Positions 24,454-35,843 of a stretch of DNA of 44,863 nt are shown piece after piece; position 1 is the first letter of the stretch, and each line of letters begins with the position of its first letter. The notes beneath the pieces were generated by a model. That model did not search any database and was not told the origin of the DNA. It worked only from the letters and a program-made list of their open reading frames with translations. Both the position numbers and the translations under genes were made by a program. Source of the DNA: Mnemiopsis leidyi (taxonomy: Eukaryota > Ctenophora > Tentaculata > Lobata > Bolinopsidae); NCBI GenBank assembly GCA_000226015.1, contig JH153825.1, forward strand, positions 36,558 to 81,420. The letters run 5' to 3'.

Positions 24454-24909
24454 GGTAACTACTATTTTGAGAAAAAGTGGTTACTATTCTTAACAATGCT
24501 TTTATACGGTCAGTATTTAAATACAATTTTTTAAAACTCTGAAATTTATGAAAATCTCCATATTTTCACTGTTTAGAAAAGTCACATAAAAGAGCGAGAA
24601 AATAAGATTTTGTGAGCATCGACTGATAATATTGTATATTACTTAAAAGGTAATCAAATGTTTTGGACACCATTTTACTCTGTACAAAAATACCAACGCA
24701 AATAAATATTGCAACAGCTTAATAAATAAATCGTTGTATTGTGTCCAATAATCTTAAAGGGTCGCTTCCGGAAAACACAACCTTAAAAACTAATTGCAGC
24801 TAGGAAAATTTGGTTCTGTTACTTTCTTTCAGATTTAAAAATCGTCTGATTTTCCTTAAAATATTATCATAGAAAAGAAGAACTAATTTTGTTGTACAAT
24901 CCCCATCTT
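24454..24909. other. Spacer between EXOSC1 and DPY30
   Basis: About 456 AT-rich bases holding the EXOSC1 5' flank and the DPY30 3' UTR; no other gene seen. Confidence 0.6.
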
Positions 24910-25927
24910 CTAATCCTCGTAGAGATGTTTGTTTTTGAGGAGGAACGCAGCAAGGTACTCAATAGGGTTTGGTGGTCTGAAAGAGTTTGAAATAAAGCGA
25001 TAAAACATGTGGTCAGACATAACAGTATTTCTTAAAATCGATTGGTCGAATCACAAATGACGAATCTGGCTTCATATTGATCAAATGCCATAGCCCCTCC
25101 AACAATTCTGACGTAAACCGAGGAAACAAACATTAACTTCGCCTATCAAACGTCATAGAATACTAGCGTGTGAGGACTCTGGTTGCCCATAAAAAGTTTT
25201 GTTAACACATTACTCCATATCCCGTTGTTATGGAACTATAATCAACCGTCCTAGGGATGTTTCAGCCTTATCAACTTACTAATGTTCTTTTTAAGTAAGT
25301 TATATTTCAAACCTTTCCTTGGCAAGAACACCAAGACCTTGAAGGAGTATTGGGACAACAGTTTGGTCGAGGTAAGTACGAGTAGGCATAGCCTGAAGTT
25401 CGGCTTTGTCTTTCGATCGTTTCGCTGCCTCCGCCTCCCCGGCGGCCAGCTTCTGTAAAAATAAACAAGATCAGGAACTTCAGCGTAAACGGGGGACCCA
25501 TCAAGAATCTACATACTGCATAGCGCCTGGTCCGACAGATTAGTTTAGAAAATACTAGTCGCAGTTAATCTTTAAGGTGTGCCCACTGTTAAAGTTCAAC
25601 CCGAACGATAAAATAATAGTAATGGAGGGCTCAAGTGACAATAACAATGAGGATGTTGTTTTTGTTCATTCTCACATCCTTTCGGCGAGGACGTGACCGA
25701 CAGGGGAGATCAGCCGCGAAATTTTTGCCGCGACGCGCAAACCAAATGATTTAATAATTTCTTTGACTGCAATATTAGGATTCGCGTCCGCGCGTTACTG
25801 CAAGTATCCCCTTAGTAACGTTCAATTGTCATGCAGCGATGTGAATACTTGATTGTAAAAGTACATGTTATCAATAAAAGAAAGTAAAATAACTTACATT
25901 GGCGGTGTCGATGGACAGAGATGTCAT
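24910..25927 (-). CDS. DPY30: DPY-30 histone methyltransferase complex subunit
   Basis: Three minus-strand exons, 25927-25898 (ATG), 25452-25313 and 24976-24910 (TAG), give 78 residues with perfect phase agreement. The Dpy-30 motif is plain: LPTR-like segment [20 protein letters not shown], then [20 protein letters not shown] and KNKHLYED at the C-terminus. DPY30 forms a homodimeric four-helix X-type bundle that docks ASH2L into SET1/MLL H3K4 methyltransferase complexes; the same fold binds AKAP-type helices in cilia. The N-terminus is short ([10 protein letters not shown]...), somewhat shorter than the roughly 99-residue human protein, which is common outside vertebrates. Exon 1 has only 30 coding bases. 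It sits head-to-tail between NOB1 and EXOSC1. Confidence 0.95.
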
Positions 25928-26279
25928 GTTATCCCTATATGAAATAAAGTTGTTAATGTTACAGTAATTATTGCTTTTCAAAGATATAAATTACGATGCA
26001 CAGTTGCAAATAGTGATTATTAGTTTAAGTTAATGGACAATTTTCACGAACTAATTACACAAAAAACCTAGCTGTTACACTTTCTAACAACATGATAAAC
26101 GTCTACTTGTACTTAATAAAATAAACAGTAAAACCACGGAATGAAATATTAATAAAACTCATTGAACGTCATGTCGATACATCAGGATCGTAATAAATTA
26201 CTGGAAAAAACGGATCGGCGGCATTCATTGAATCAATGGTCAGAATTCGAATTAAAAGTAAAACCCCACTAAATATACC

Positions 26280-28274
26280 TCATCTTTTCTTCTTTTTCCT
26301 GTTCCCAGTTCGCTTCGTCCTCTCATTAGGATTGCCGTTTCTTCCCGTGTTTGATCTAAACTTAAACGCTTTGCTATCAACATTAGTAGTCCCGAATGGA
26401 CTGCCTGACTTCACAAAATCTGTACTCATAACATCAACAGAAGTCTTGACACGTCCCGACATCATGTGAACCTTGTCAGGTTGATCAGGTGTAATCCAGG
26501 GCATGTTAGACTGTCGACCTCCAGTAGGTTTGGGTAGAGAATACCTCACTCCTCGCCCAGTGCTGGGTTTCTTGCTGAGTCGCTGATACCACGTGACCCC
26601 CTCCTCGTCCACCGTCACAGCTACCTTCTCCAGGGTTTTGTTTCCGCACTTCGTACAGAAGATTTTCGTACAATCCTTCACGACGGTGAAGCAAGCTCGA
26701 CATTTCAACACGTAGGTTTTAGCGTATTTGATAACCATGCCATCCACACTGATGACGTGAAGTCCGATTTGGAGGAGCAAGTTTTGCATCGCGAAGTCGG
26801 TGGTTGCACAGCCTACTTTTATTGAGGCGAGAGATTCTGTTTTCTTTTCGGAGATGTTGGAGGGTGTAATCCAGTCGTCTTCGTTGTCGTCAAATTCGTA
26901 ATCATCGTCCGCTTCTATGCCGTCGTCTGAACAAGAGAGATTATTGCTTTTACATGGAAAGAATTTAGATATGCGGAAAGAATTTTAGAAAAGTCAATTT
27001 TCAAAATTGACTGTCATTGCCATGTCGAAGATGAATAACGTGTTTGTTTGATTATGTAAACAAACATTAATTATGCCATAACAATCAAACCTGTAGGTAC
27101 AAGAATGTCGTCAGCTGACATGACATCTTCCTGTTCATTCCTGACATTCTTCTTGGCTGGCACAGTCGTCCAGCCTTCCTCTAACTCACATTGGTCCATT
27201 ATTTCGGTTAAATCGTCCTCAACAAACTCATCGTCAACATACTCGTCCTCATCACATTCGTCTTCTACTGATTCGTCCTCGAGGGGCGGGGACAAGTCTG
27301 TATCTACATTTGTACTGATGGAGGTAGTACGGGACGTTGTGGAGCTGGTTTGGGATTTAGGGACGTAGAAACCTGGAGAAACATGACATGTTTGTAAGTA
27401 TTTCTTTTGTAAGTCTCTTTTTAAGTTTTTCTTTTGTAAGTTTATTTTGTCTCTTCTGTTTATTGTTAGCTTGTTCGTTCGTGTGCTTCTTTGTTTACAG
27501 GCCATCATGAACAAATACCATTTTCACATAATCAACTTTAAAACAGTAATTCTTACCAGCTAGATTTGTAATCTGGTCATCTCCAAAACCCTGATTTACT
27601 TTAATTGTATTAACCGGACTTTTCCTCAAATGTTCTGTACCGTTTAGACTACTCTCTAGATCGTATGTAAGAGCAATTACTGAAAAAGTAGAACTGTTGT
27701 TTACAATTGCTTAGTGAGTAAAACATTGAACAAATTGTTAAAGAATAATATCTTAGCTAAGCTGTTTGAAGAAACTTACTAACTAAAAAAGAGGATAAGA
27801 ATGTTGAAATAACCTGCTAAATCAGTGTTAGATAAACTGCGAATGTCCCCAGTTTGTTTAGCAAAGTCTAGGACGAACTGTAGACCTTTGTCCGACGGTG
27901 TTCGCTCTTCTATCTCTATCGGCAGCATCTCCAATCTAAAGTATGGAATCAAAATACTCTGTAAAAAGCATACTACCAGTAAAATAAGTTCTCAAAATAG
28001 TAAATAAACGAGTTTTATTCAAAATATCACAATTTACATGGTTGAGTACCGCCGTACCATGTCCATGAAAACACATCCCCTGAAAATATCAACAAAAAAG
28101 CTACAAAAGCTACAAAATGTCCCTGTCTTACTTCTGTCTGGTGAAGGCATCCCTGACCTCTTGCAGAACTCCTCTTGTTGTTGTAACCTTGTCGGATAAC
28201 TTGTAGAACTTTATGTTGCGGATAAGAGGCCCAGTGTCTACCACTAGATAGTCTAGTAGAGAACTACCTAACAT
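26280..28274 (-). CDS. NOB1: RNA-binding protein NOB1 (18S rRNA site-D endonuclease)
   Basis: Five minus-strand exons: 28274-28132 (ATG), 27935-27814, 27679-27557, 27372-27091 and 26926-26280 (TGA), giving 438 residues with consistent phases. The N-terminal PIN domain starts YLVVDTGPLIRN (acidic Asp of the nuclease site) and continues with FAKQTGDIRSLSNTDLAVIA and LTYDLE. A long acidic, low-complexity linker (EDECDEDEYVDDEFVEDD) follows. The conserved DDWITPSNI and TTDFAMQNLLLQIGLHV precede a zinc ribbon with CRAC and CTKC pairs, then WYQRLSKKP and a basic tail ending RKKKKR. NOB1 cleaves pre-18S rRNA at site D in late cytoplasmic pre-40S particles. Alternative starts upstream are not apparent; the ATG lies only about 11 bases from a minisatellite, so the 5' UTR or promoter overlaps it. 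Confidence 0.95.
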
Positions 28275-28284
28275 TCTTTACATT

Positions 28285-28464
28285 CCTGAATAGTTGTATT
28301 TGTGTTAACATTGCTGAATAGTTGTATTTGTGTTAACATTGCTGAATAGTTGTATTTGTGTTAACATTCCTGAATAGTTGTATTTGTGTTAACATTCCTG
28401 AATAGTTGTATTTGTGTTAACATTCCTGAATAGTTGTATTTGTGTTAACATTCCTGAATAGTTG
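28285..28464. repeat. 28-bp minisatellite, about 6.4 copies, at the NOB1 5' end
   Basis: CCTGAATAGTTGTATTTGTG plus TTAACATT repeats head-to-tail with only a C/G variant at the first base of some units. It starts 11 bases upstream of the NOB1 ATG, so it must lie in its 5' UTR or core promoter. Confidence 0.95.
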
Positions 28465-29915
28465 GCGGAGGTTTACCTCTGTAGTGCAAGAATGAATATC
28501 TGAAATTCATTTGGTAAAGTTGGAGATTAGAATATATTCTTACATTTCGAAAATCAATACCCATAAAGTTCTATACATATATAGGGCATTTAATGAGTCT
28601 TAATTTAATATTTTCAAATTATGTAATAAAAAAGGGAAAACCAAGACACTTGTCTAAAATTTGAAGGCCTTGCAAACTGGTACGGTGCTATGCTTGAAAC
28701 TGTAACTTGATATATCAAAGGTGATTACTTCATCACCACTTTCAATCAGACTGGAGAATAAAACAACTTAAGTTTTACGAAGGTGTGTTTTAATATCATA
28801 CAATAATGAATTACAAAGAACATTTAGATATATAGTACATCTTTCTTTGCGTACACGGTACTTATCAAATAGAAAAATATAGTCTTTTATGATTGACTGG
28901 AACTTAAAAAATTATCATTAACTTGAAAAACTACCATCTACCAGCAACTGGCGAAAATTATGACGTTCCAAAATTTATGATTCAACTCTGAAACAAACTT
29001 TTTTTCATAGCGAAGTTTGTGTCTTGGCTGCTTTGTTTTTTGTAAAAGGGTCGTTCAAACTACTGTGTCTAAAAAGCTTTTCCATGATAATAAAACTTCT
29101 AAATCATTTTAGTGGTAATAAAGTGGCACTTGATAAACTTAATAAAGATAATGTTTCATGCAATCATGCGTAGTTAGTAAGTAAGTAAACATCACGATAA
29201 AATGATAATATAAAATGATAAATTTGAGGTACACTATTGACTATACATGCATATTGCATATATTCTAAATACTTTAAAATATACCATTATTAAGTTCATG
29301 CAACATGCAGAAGACTATAAACATGCAGATTATAGGAGATCCAAGATTCACGATATGTTATGTAATGCTCTTAAGCTCATGGCTTAATCGTATGTAACAT
29401 CAAACCATCAAATAATGAATTGCTGAAATACTAGGTTTCTTAAAACTTCGTAGTATAGTTAGATGGATATATTAAGATGGATTATCAAATTTATTGTACT
29501 TTAACTGTTTAAATACACTGTTCATCTCATGTAGTTGCTCCGCTTCACGTTATAGAACAAGATACATAACAATCTTATTTTTGATGAAACTAAGATTTAT
29601 TATCAAAAAACGTTAAAAACTAAAAGAATGAACTAGAGCCCTTGCCAGAAGGGATGAAAATTTACAAAACTACAGTATCTACAGCCTATCATTTTTGAGA
29701 TAAGCTCTATAAAATAAAACTAAAAAAGCCTTTAAATTGAAATACACAATACATCTTTATACTCTGAACTTACATTGTATTATAAAATGCATATTAAAAA
29801 GGGAGCGAAAACTAACTTTATAAACTTCTGAAACCGGCTTCAAAATACTATACATAAATTACTTTAAAACTTTGTCCAAAGTATCAAGTAGCACACAAAT
29901 TTGTGACAATATTTG
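28465..29915. other. Intergenic, AT-rich; nothing recognised
   Basis: About 1.45 kb of very AT-rich sequence with frequent stops on both strands. No RNA gene or repeat structure was identified. Confidence 0.5.
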
Positions 29916-30109
29916 TTAACAAGTGTAATCTTTGTAGATTATGCCATTCTCCTCGATTTTCTCGACGTTGCTATGGTTAGCCACCACGTTGCTGAAGTTA
30001 CTGTTGGGCTGGCAGTTGATGTTCTTGATTGCAATTTGGTACAGTCTCAACTTTAATATGGTGTACAGTGCGTAGGAGAGCAGCCCAATGAGGATCACTA
30101 TTATTGCCC
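29916..30109 (-). CDS. Possible last exon of a single-pass membrane protein
   Basis: A minus-strand open frame begins right after an acceptor (TTTATTCAG, exon from 30109) and ends at a TAA. It reads IIVILIGLLSYALYTILKLR, a credible transmembrane helix with a basic stop-transfer, followed by a short tail of about 45 residues containing NCQPNSNF and ending YKDYTC. No upstream exon was recognised within the following 1.5 kb, so the gene is incomplete here and unidentified. A chance frame is possible. Confidence 0.42.
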
Positions 30110-30531
30110 CTGAATAAAATTTTTATCTTGTTGAAGGGTCACACATTTTTCGTATAATGTAACCACATTTAACCGATGAGAATTAAGGCACGGCTTATCA
30201 ATATCACGTAATATAAACGATCTAAGAACCCTCCCCAGAATAGCCATTTATGATCAAAATTGAGTAAACTGAAATAAAATAGAGCTGCAGTAAAACTAAA
30301 AAACTGAAAGTGTTTAAGCAGCTCAGTTTTGTGAGGACAAGGATTTTATTGTACTAACTTTTTTATCTCATACTTATTTTAATTCGGACACTCCAACAGC
30401 CACATGTTACAAAAGTGTAACGGCCAATTACAGGAGGCCGAATGTACAATTATACATACACACCAGTGATGGTTAAGGTAGTGTGTACCATACTTTTATG
30501 GCCCGAGACTTCGCTGCAATGGGCAGCTACT

Positions 30532-30697
30532 CATTTAACCCTCACCGTTTCCCGATCATTCGGCTGAGTCGACTGAAGAAGGTTGCATAGGCAAACGCCT
30601 TTAGCGCACTTCTCTAGGACTGGCGGATACGGGATTTGAACCCCCGACCTCCTGTGTGGGAGCCGAGAAGGAAACCACAACACCATGCCACCAGCCC
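30532..30697 (-). mobile_element. tRNA-derived SINE, copy with tRNA head
   Basis: Read on the minus strand, the element starts with a tRNA-like head: an A-box-like TGGCATGGTG, an anticodon-stem-like middle, and a textbook B box GGTTCAAATCC at 30642-30632. This is followed by a non-tRNA body (AGTGCGCTAAAGGCG, TTGCCTATGCAACCTTC, GACTCAGCCGAATGATCGGG) ending near GTGAGGGTTAAATGAG. The body is shared with 34450-34549, which shows it is a mobile family rather than a lone tRNA. The head would probably not fold as a functional tRNA (mismatched acceptor arm, no clean anticodon loop). Confidence 0.82.
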
Positions 30698-31649
30698 ATA
30701 AACTGAAAGTGAGGGTTAGGATCTTGTTGTTCAAACCGAAAGTGGGTGTAAGGATTTTGTTGTACTAACCAAAAGTGAGGGTAAGAATTTTCCAAATGCT
30801 CCAAGATACATCCCCATCCATATTCAGACATTTTATCCAATATTTTCGATCATAGCCATATACCTGGAATCATTCATTGTATAAATGCTTAAACATGGAA
30901 ATAATAAAATAATGAAAACCATCAATATCAGCTTAAATGGTCTCAATTTGTGACATTCATTTTTAGCCTATTTTCAGGCAATTATCTTTTTGTTTTGTTG
31001 ATTTTTTGGGGTTAACATACTCAATGTAGCTTTTTATACTGATGGATCATCTAGGAAAACTTTAACAAAAACTTTCAAAGTGAGGTTATCAAGGATTTAC
31101 TGTTTTTTATTTGAGAAATTTGAGGTTAACCTCGAATTTCGCTAATAAAATGGCTCCTCTAAGGCATCTAAGAATAATTTTTTCCAACTTTGAACCAACA
31201 GATGATTGCCTAACTTATGTGATCAAAATTTTTGAAGGGTAATTCTGATGCTATTCCATAAACAAGGAAACATTCTCACTCATGGAAATAGCAGTTTCCA
31301 ATTTTGAGCTCTTATTGACGATACTTTCTTACTTTGTTACTTCGAAAATTCAAATAAACCTGATACCAATTCCAAATTTTAGGAAAGGCCAATGCCAATT
31401 AACTGAATTGATGTAGCAACTGCTTTTGGGTGGGCAACCCCTAGAACTAGCTTTTTAGGTTGTCCAAATTAAACACTAATGATTTGTTTTGGTAAGGTGT
31501 TTGATATAGTAAACCACTTCCTTAACAAGTATTTGCCTAAAATAAACATTATTGCCTGCATGATCATTTCTAGTTTGAGACAATGCTTACATGACTGCCT
31601 GATTTTTTGAGTTGAACATGACACTGAAGAGTTTTTCGTGCAATGGCCA
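30698..31649. other. Receptor upstream region; no gene seen
   Basis: AT-rich sequence between the SINE and the first exon of the 7TM receptor. A GTGAGGGT(T/A)AGGATTTTGTTGT-like phrase recurs at about 30711-30790, three degenerate copies flanking the SINE head. Confidence 0.45.
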
Positions 31650-33322
31650 ATGATATTCAAGATGAATTTTCACTGCAGAATAATCATAGTTATTTTCTTG
31701 TTGGCAAACTCCTCCTGTCTTTTGGTAAGTATAAAACCAAACATCATTTAGGAATACTGTACTGTGTCACAAATTTAATATTCAAATTCAAATCGGCTAA
31801 GGTCTCAGTCCATAACCATGCACAAGTTTATTGTTTTTATGGTTGATTCAAATATTAGTACATAATTAACAGGGACGTTTTAAAAAATTATTCTTGACTA
31901 CAGAAGGATTTGAAAATTTGATCAAATTATAGTTTTTTTTCAAACATTTTCCTTAATCAACAAAATTTTCAGGGTGGGACTCAAAAAGAAGATCCAAGAT
32001 CTGCAATCTTAGGAAAAGATTTTAGACTACAAAGCAATAACTTTCAGGTGATCACAGCCGCCATATTTGTCAAACCAGAGGTTTTATCTCAAACCCAAGA
32101 ACCAAAAATCATTACAAAACCTCCAGTAGTTACATCTAGAGAGACAAGGACTGAAGAGAAAAACATTGGTGACCAAGAAAACATATCAAAGGAGTCATCA
32201 AATAATCACATGTCTATTAATAAAACTCAAGAAGAGGATACAGATACAAGAGATCATAACGCTTCAAAACCCACAACAGAAATACCACATGGAAAATTAA
32301 CCAAAGCAGTTGTAGACATTGTAAAAAGGCCAAAGACAGTGAAGTTAGAGGTTACAATGATAATGTACTTTGTAACACCAGGAATACTTGCTATTGGTAT
32401 CATATGCCAAGTTGTCATAGCATATTTGAACAGAGAACTTCTTTTTGCATATGTTACACAACTTTGGTACTCAGTGGCAAATATGATGATTTTATCTACT
32501 GCCATATTTGCCATTTTAAGCAATGTGACAGAATCAATGTGCATAATTTCATGGTTCCTCTCAATGATCGCAATTGGTAGTTTGTCAATGGCAAACTTTC
32601 TGATGACCATGTATAAGTTCATTCTCATACGCTTTCCTGTGGGAAAGCTAGAAATGACAACAGTAAAAAGGCAATTGCTGTGGTGTTCCTCCTCGTTTGG
32701 ATTTGTGACATTGGTTTCTTCACCAATGCTTTGGTTGCAAAGTATAAGAGACCATTTGATCACAGCTAGAAATTTTTGTAACTTCAATGGAGATGAGTAC
32801 ATCTACTTTGCAGTTGCATGGATCTCAACTGTCCTGGTGTTGCCTTTGTTGTTAAACCTTTCCATGTTCCTTCTCATAGGACTAAAAGTTATTGAGCACA
32901 AAAAGAGGAATGAGGCAAGAAAAAGTCGTTATCTGCCATTGACTCAAGTTTCATCTCTCTCTACAGCTAACACAGGTCAGGGGGATGAAGATGCATCTCT
33001 TTCAAAATATAAAGATAAAAAGAAAAAGAAAAAGGGTCTGAGATCACAAGCTACTGAAATGGATAATCCTGAAATTAAAACGCCACAATTTCCACCAATA
33101 ATCATTGTTACCATGGTTATCACGCTCTTGGCTACTCTGCCATTCATACCGGCAATACTCAGTCCTAGCTGGTTCTATTCCAAGAACATAATAGTTTTGG
33201 ATGCTGTCTATGGAACAATGCTTTTGTCAATAGCTATCTCCCCTTTTGTCCATCTTTGGTTTAGCAAGAAGACAAAGGAGACGATCATGAGATTAGGACG
33301 AAAATTTAGGAGGTTCTTTTAG
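31650..33322 (+). CDS. Seven-transmembrane receptor, divergent rhodopsin-like, with signal peptide
   Basis: Two exons, 31650-31724 and 31973-33322, join in phase 0 to 474 residues. Exon 1 is nearly all signal peptide: MNFHCRIIIVIFLLANSSC (Met at 31662, or an upstream Met at 31650). Exon 2 opens with a polar, Thr/Glu/Asn-rich ectodomain of about 145 residues, then seven hydrophobic helices: MIMYFVTPGILAIGIICQVV, LWYSVANMMILSTAIFAIL, IISWFLSMIAIGSLSMANFL, SSSFGFVTLVSSPMLWL, AVAWISTVLVLPLLLNLSMF, IIIVTMVITLLATLPFIPAI and VYGTMLLSIAISPFVHLWF. The end of TM3 is MYKFILIRFP instead of DRY, and TM7 carries SPFVHLWF in place of NPxxY. A long basic third intracellular loop (KDKKKKKKG) precedes TM6. The ligand is unknown. 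AATAAA lies at 33355, 33 bases past the stop. SINE copies flank it on both sides. Confidence 0.82.
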
Positions 33323-33354
33323 AATATGCACTGTTTTCTAAATCAAGTTTCTTT

Positions 33355-33360
33355 AATAAA
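33355..33360 (+). terminator. Polyadenylation signal AATAAA of the 7TM receptor
   Basis: Canonical hexamer shortly after the receptor stop codon and followed by T-rich sequence. Confidence 0.65.
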
Positions 33361-34449
33361 TATTTACTCCTTGTACAATCATCATATACACTCGTTTTGG
33401 CAGTTATATAATTTTTTTAAATAAAAATACCTCTTGTTGAAAGCTGACAATATTCCTGAATGACACATGTAAATTGGAATGCACTTTACAGTTTTTATGG
33501 CTAAGGCGTATGTGTGCACATTGGCTTAATTAATGGGGGTTTAGCACAGGGTTTAAAAAGCCGTGCATTTTGAGTGCTTACAAGATACAACTTAACACGT
33601 CCATGCTCACTGCAGGTTTTAGCAGGTGGGACGGGATCTTTTGCTACACATTGAAAGAAAAATTGATGAGCTGGGAATCCCATCTCATCCCCTGGGATAG
33701 GCTAGTTGCTTATCCAAACTTTAAGGGCGACTAATTCTCGCACATTAGAGGTTACAGGGACGTTATGATGAGCTCCTAGTTCGGTGATCATGTGCCTGTG
33801 CTAGGGAGAGAGCTGAGGGGTTGGTAAAGCCCACGCAGGGACTGGAGAAAAAACGGTGGCCGACAACTGGGAATTTTGGAATCTGGGTACCCAGGGGGAT
33901 AACATCACACAGCCTAATCAGTCCCACGGGGGTCAGATCACATCGTATTGTTAGTGACGTATCTGTGAAATGTGAGCCGGAGGAGATCTGACCGGATGTC
34001 ATAGATCACTTGCATGTGGCAAGTGAATCGATGTCATGGAAGGTGTGTTGATCAGCTGTTAAGGAACGGATTCTCAAGGTATATAAACCTAATTATGAAA
34101 CCTAAAAGCATCGCATTCAATTCATCTTGCCTGCTTTATCAAAGTACATTGAAAAGAACCTCATCTAAGAAGAACATCTGCTCTCGGTACTCAGAGTACT
34201 CTTGCAAAGTTGACTACCTGTGTGCAGTTGCCGAGTACTTTGGCCATGAGATGAGTAATCTATGATGATTTTCCTGTTATGTAATTATTTACTACATTAA
34301 GAGTATTCTGTCAAATAGCGTTATCTCAATCAATTTATCTGAATTACTTCTAAATCTCTCTAAATCTCAACACTTTACAGTTCAGTATACTTCTGATGAC
34401 TTCATTGAAACCTGATCCCCGGAGATTCCCAGTTGTCGGTGAAACGTTC
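33361..34449. other. Intergenic, repeat-derived in part
   Basis: No gene recognised. TTCCCAGTTGTCGG occurs three times: inverted at about 33859-33873, and direct at about 34428 and 34695. This suggests fragments of one dispersed element around the second SINE copy. Confidence 0.5.
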
Positions 34450-34549
34450 CGCCAATCCTAGAGGAGTGCGCTAAGGGCATTTGCCTATGCAATCTTCTTC
34501 GGTTGACTCAGCCGAATGACCGGGAAACCGTGATTGAGGGTTAAATGAG
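34450..34549 (+). mobile_element. SINE body, headless copy, opposite orientation
   Basis: About 95 bases match the body of the element at 30532-30697: GTGCGCTAAGGGCATTTGCC, TATGCAATCTTCTTCGG, GACTCAGCCGAATGACCGGG, and GAGGGTTAAATGAG at the end. The tRNA head is missing; unrelated TTCCCAGTTGTCGGTGAAAC precedes the homology. Confidence 0.82.
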
Positions 34550-35164
34550 GAGGGTCTCCGTTAAAAGATCTAGAATCTTCCAGGAGCCCCTTCAGTATAA
34601 CTGTAAAAGCCTGGGTACAGGTGTAACAAAAACGTCATAATTGGGAAATTCTCAGGCTTACATGTTTACTAGTTTCACAAGCTAAACTTTACAGGTTCCC
34701 AGTTGTCGGTCAGCCAACTGGAAGGTGATGACTCTCTCAGTGGCGTTATGTTTTAGGTCTGGCCAATATGGCGCCCCTTAAGGATGAAAATGCACCCCTT
34801 AGTGGCGCCCCTATGGTGTAAAGTCTTACTGTGAGCAATTTGTGAAACAATGGCCAAAAATCTAAATAAATAGTAAAGTTATAAAACCAAACACGAGATT
34901 TTGCTAGTCGGGCAGTTAATCTTAATTGGAAAGGGCAAACTTCTTTCCTATTGTCATGTCAACTACCAGCAGTATCGTTCCCAAAGCCACTGCTTTCATT
35001 AAGAAGCTGGCACAAAAGCTTTCTGCCAAGCTTTACCAATCCTACCCTTTACCAATCCTACCCTCACATCATCTCAGAAAAGAAATAAGTTTGCAGAGAT
35101 CCTCAAACTTGTACAACAGCACACACCCTGCCTTTATCTTATTTTCGGAGAGGACATTCTTGAG
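34550..35164. other. Intergenic, nothing recognised
   Basis: No gene, RNA or clear repeat beyond one TTCCCAGTTGTCGG motif near 34695. Confidence 0.45.
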
Positions 35165-35242
35165 GTGATTATATCCGTCTACCGAGATTATATCCGTCTA
35201 CCGTTCAGCTTTAGCTGCGTGAGTCGGGAATCACCGCGACAA
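35165..35242 (+). repeat. Dispersed ~65-bp repeat, copy 1 (start partly duplicated)
   Basis: GATTATATCCGTCTACCG occurs twice in tandem and is followed by TTCAGCTTTAGCTGCGTGAG and TCACCGCGACAA. Further copies lie at 35471, 35781 (inverted), 44051 and 44232. Confidence 0.85.
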
Positions 35243-35470
35243 CGATATTCGCTTCGAATGAGGATATTTGCTTCGGATAAGGGTCGAACAAAGTCAAACA
35301 ACTCAAAACGACATTTATGGCATGGTAAGGGGGTTCAGAATAAATAAAAACGTAAGGATATGATTTCAGAACTGGATTTTCATAACAGATTTGTTGCATA
35401 TGATTTTAACTTTTATACATTGCTACACATAGCATAGATTGTAATCTGTCCACTTTATATGGAGAAATTG

Positions 35471-35537
35471 ACGAGATTATATGCGTCTACCGTTCTAACG
35501 GTAGCTTTAGCTGCTTGAGTCGGGTATCACCACGACA
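35471..35537 (+). repeat. Dispersed ~65-bp repeat, copy 2
   Basis: Full-length copy: ACGAGATTATATGCGTCTAC, CGTTCTAACGGTAGCTTTAG, then GTATCACCACGACAA. Same orientation as copy 1. Confidence 0.85.
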
Positions 35538-35780
35538 AATGGAGAAACTCAAAACTGCTTTATTTATTTTATGGTTTTAATTCCGAATCTAGCAGCTCGA
35601 AATAAGATAGTAAGTACGTATATTCACAGTAAAAGATATGTTGCAAAAGCTATGTGCGTCCCAATAGGGCACGCGCAGCGTGAACCACAGGGCCATGTTG
35701 GCTTAGCAACAGGCTCGTCAGATGCTGCCTGACCTGCTGTCGCGAAGCGCGCGGCGAAATTGAATTGATTTAATGAAATT

Positions 35781-35843
35781 TTGTCGCGGTGATACCCGAC
35801 TCACGCAGCTAAAGCTGAACGGTAGACGGGTATCATCTCGTCA
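35781..35843 (-). repeat. Dispersed ~65-bp repeat, copy 3, inverted
   Basis: The reverse complement reads GACGAGATGATACCCGTCTA, then CCGTTCAGCTTTAGCTGCGT and ending TCACCGCGACAA, so copies 2 and 3 form an inverted pair about 245 bases apart. Confidence 0.85.

Noticed and set aside
28285..28464. CRISPR-like array (28-bp repeats)
   Set aside because: Units are directly adjacent with no unique spacers, and the context is a spliced eukaryotic gene.
30623..30697. Functional tRNA gene
   Set aside because: The B box is good but acceptor and anticodon arms do not pair cleanly, and the sequence continues into a body that recurs at 34450, so it is a SINE head.
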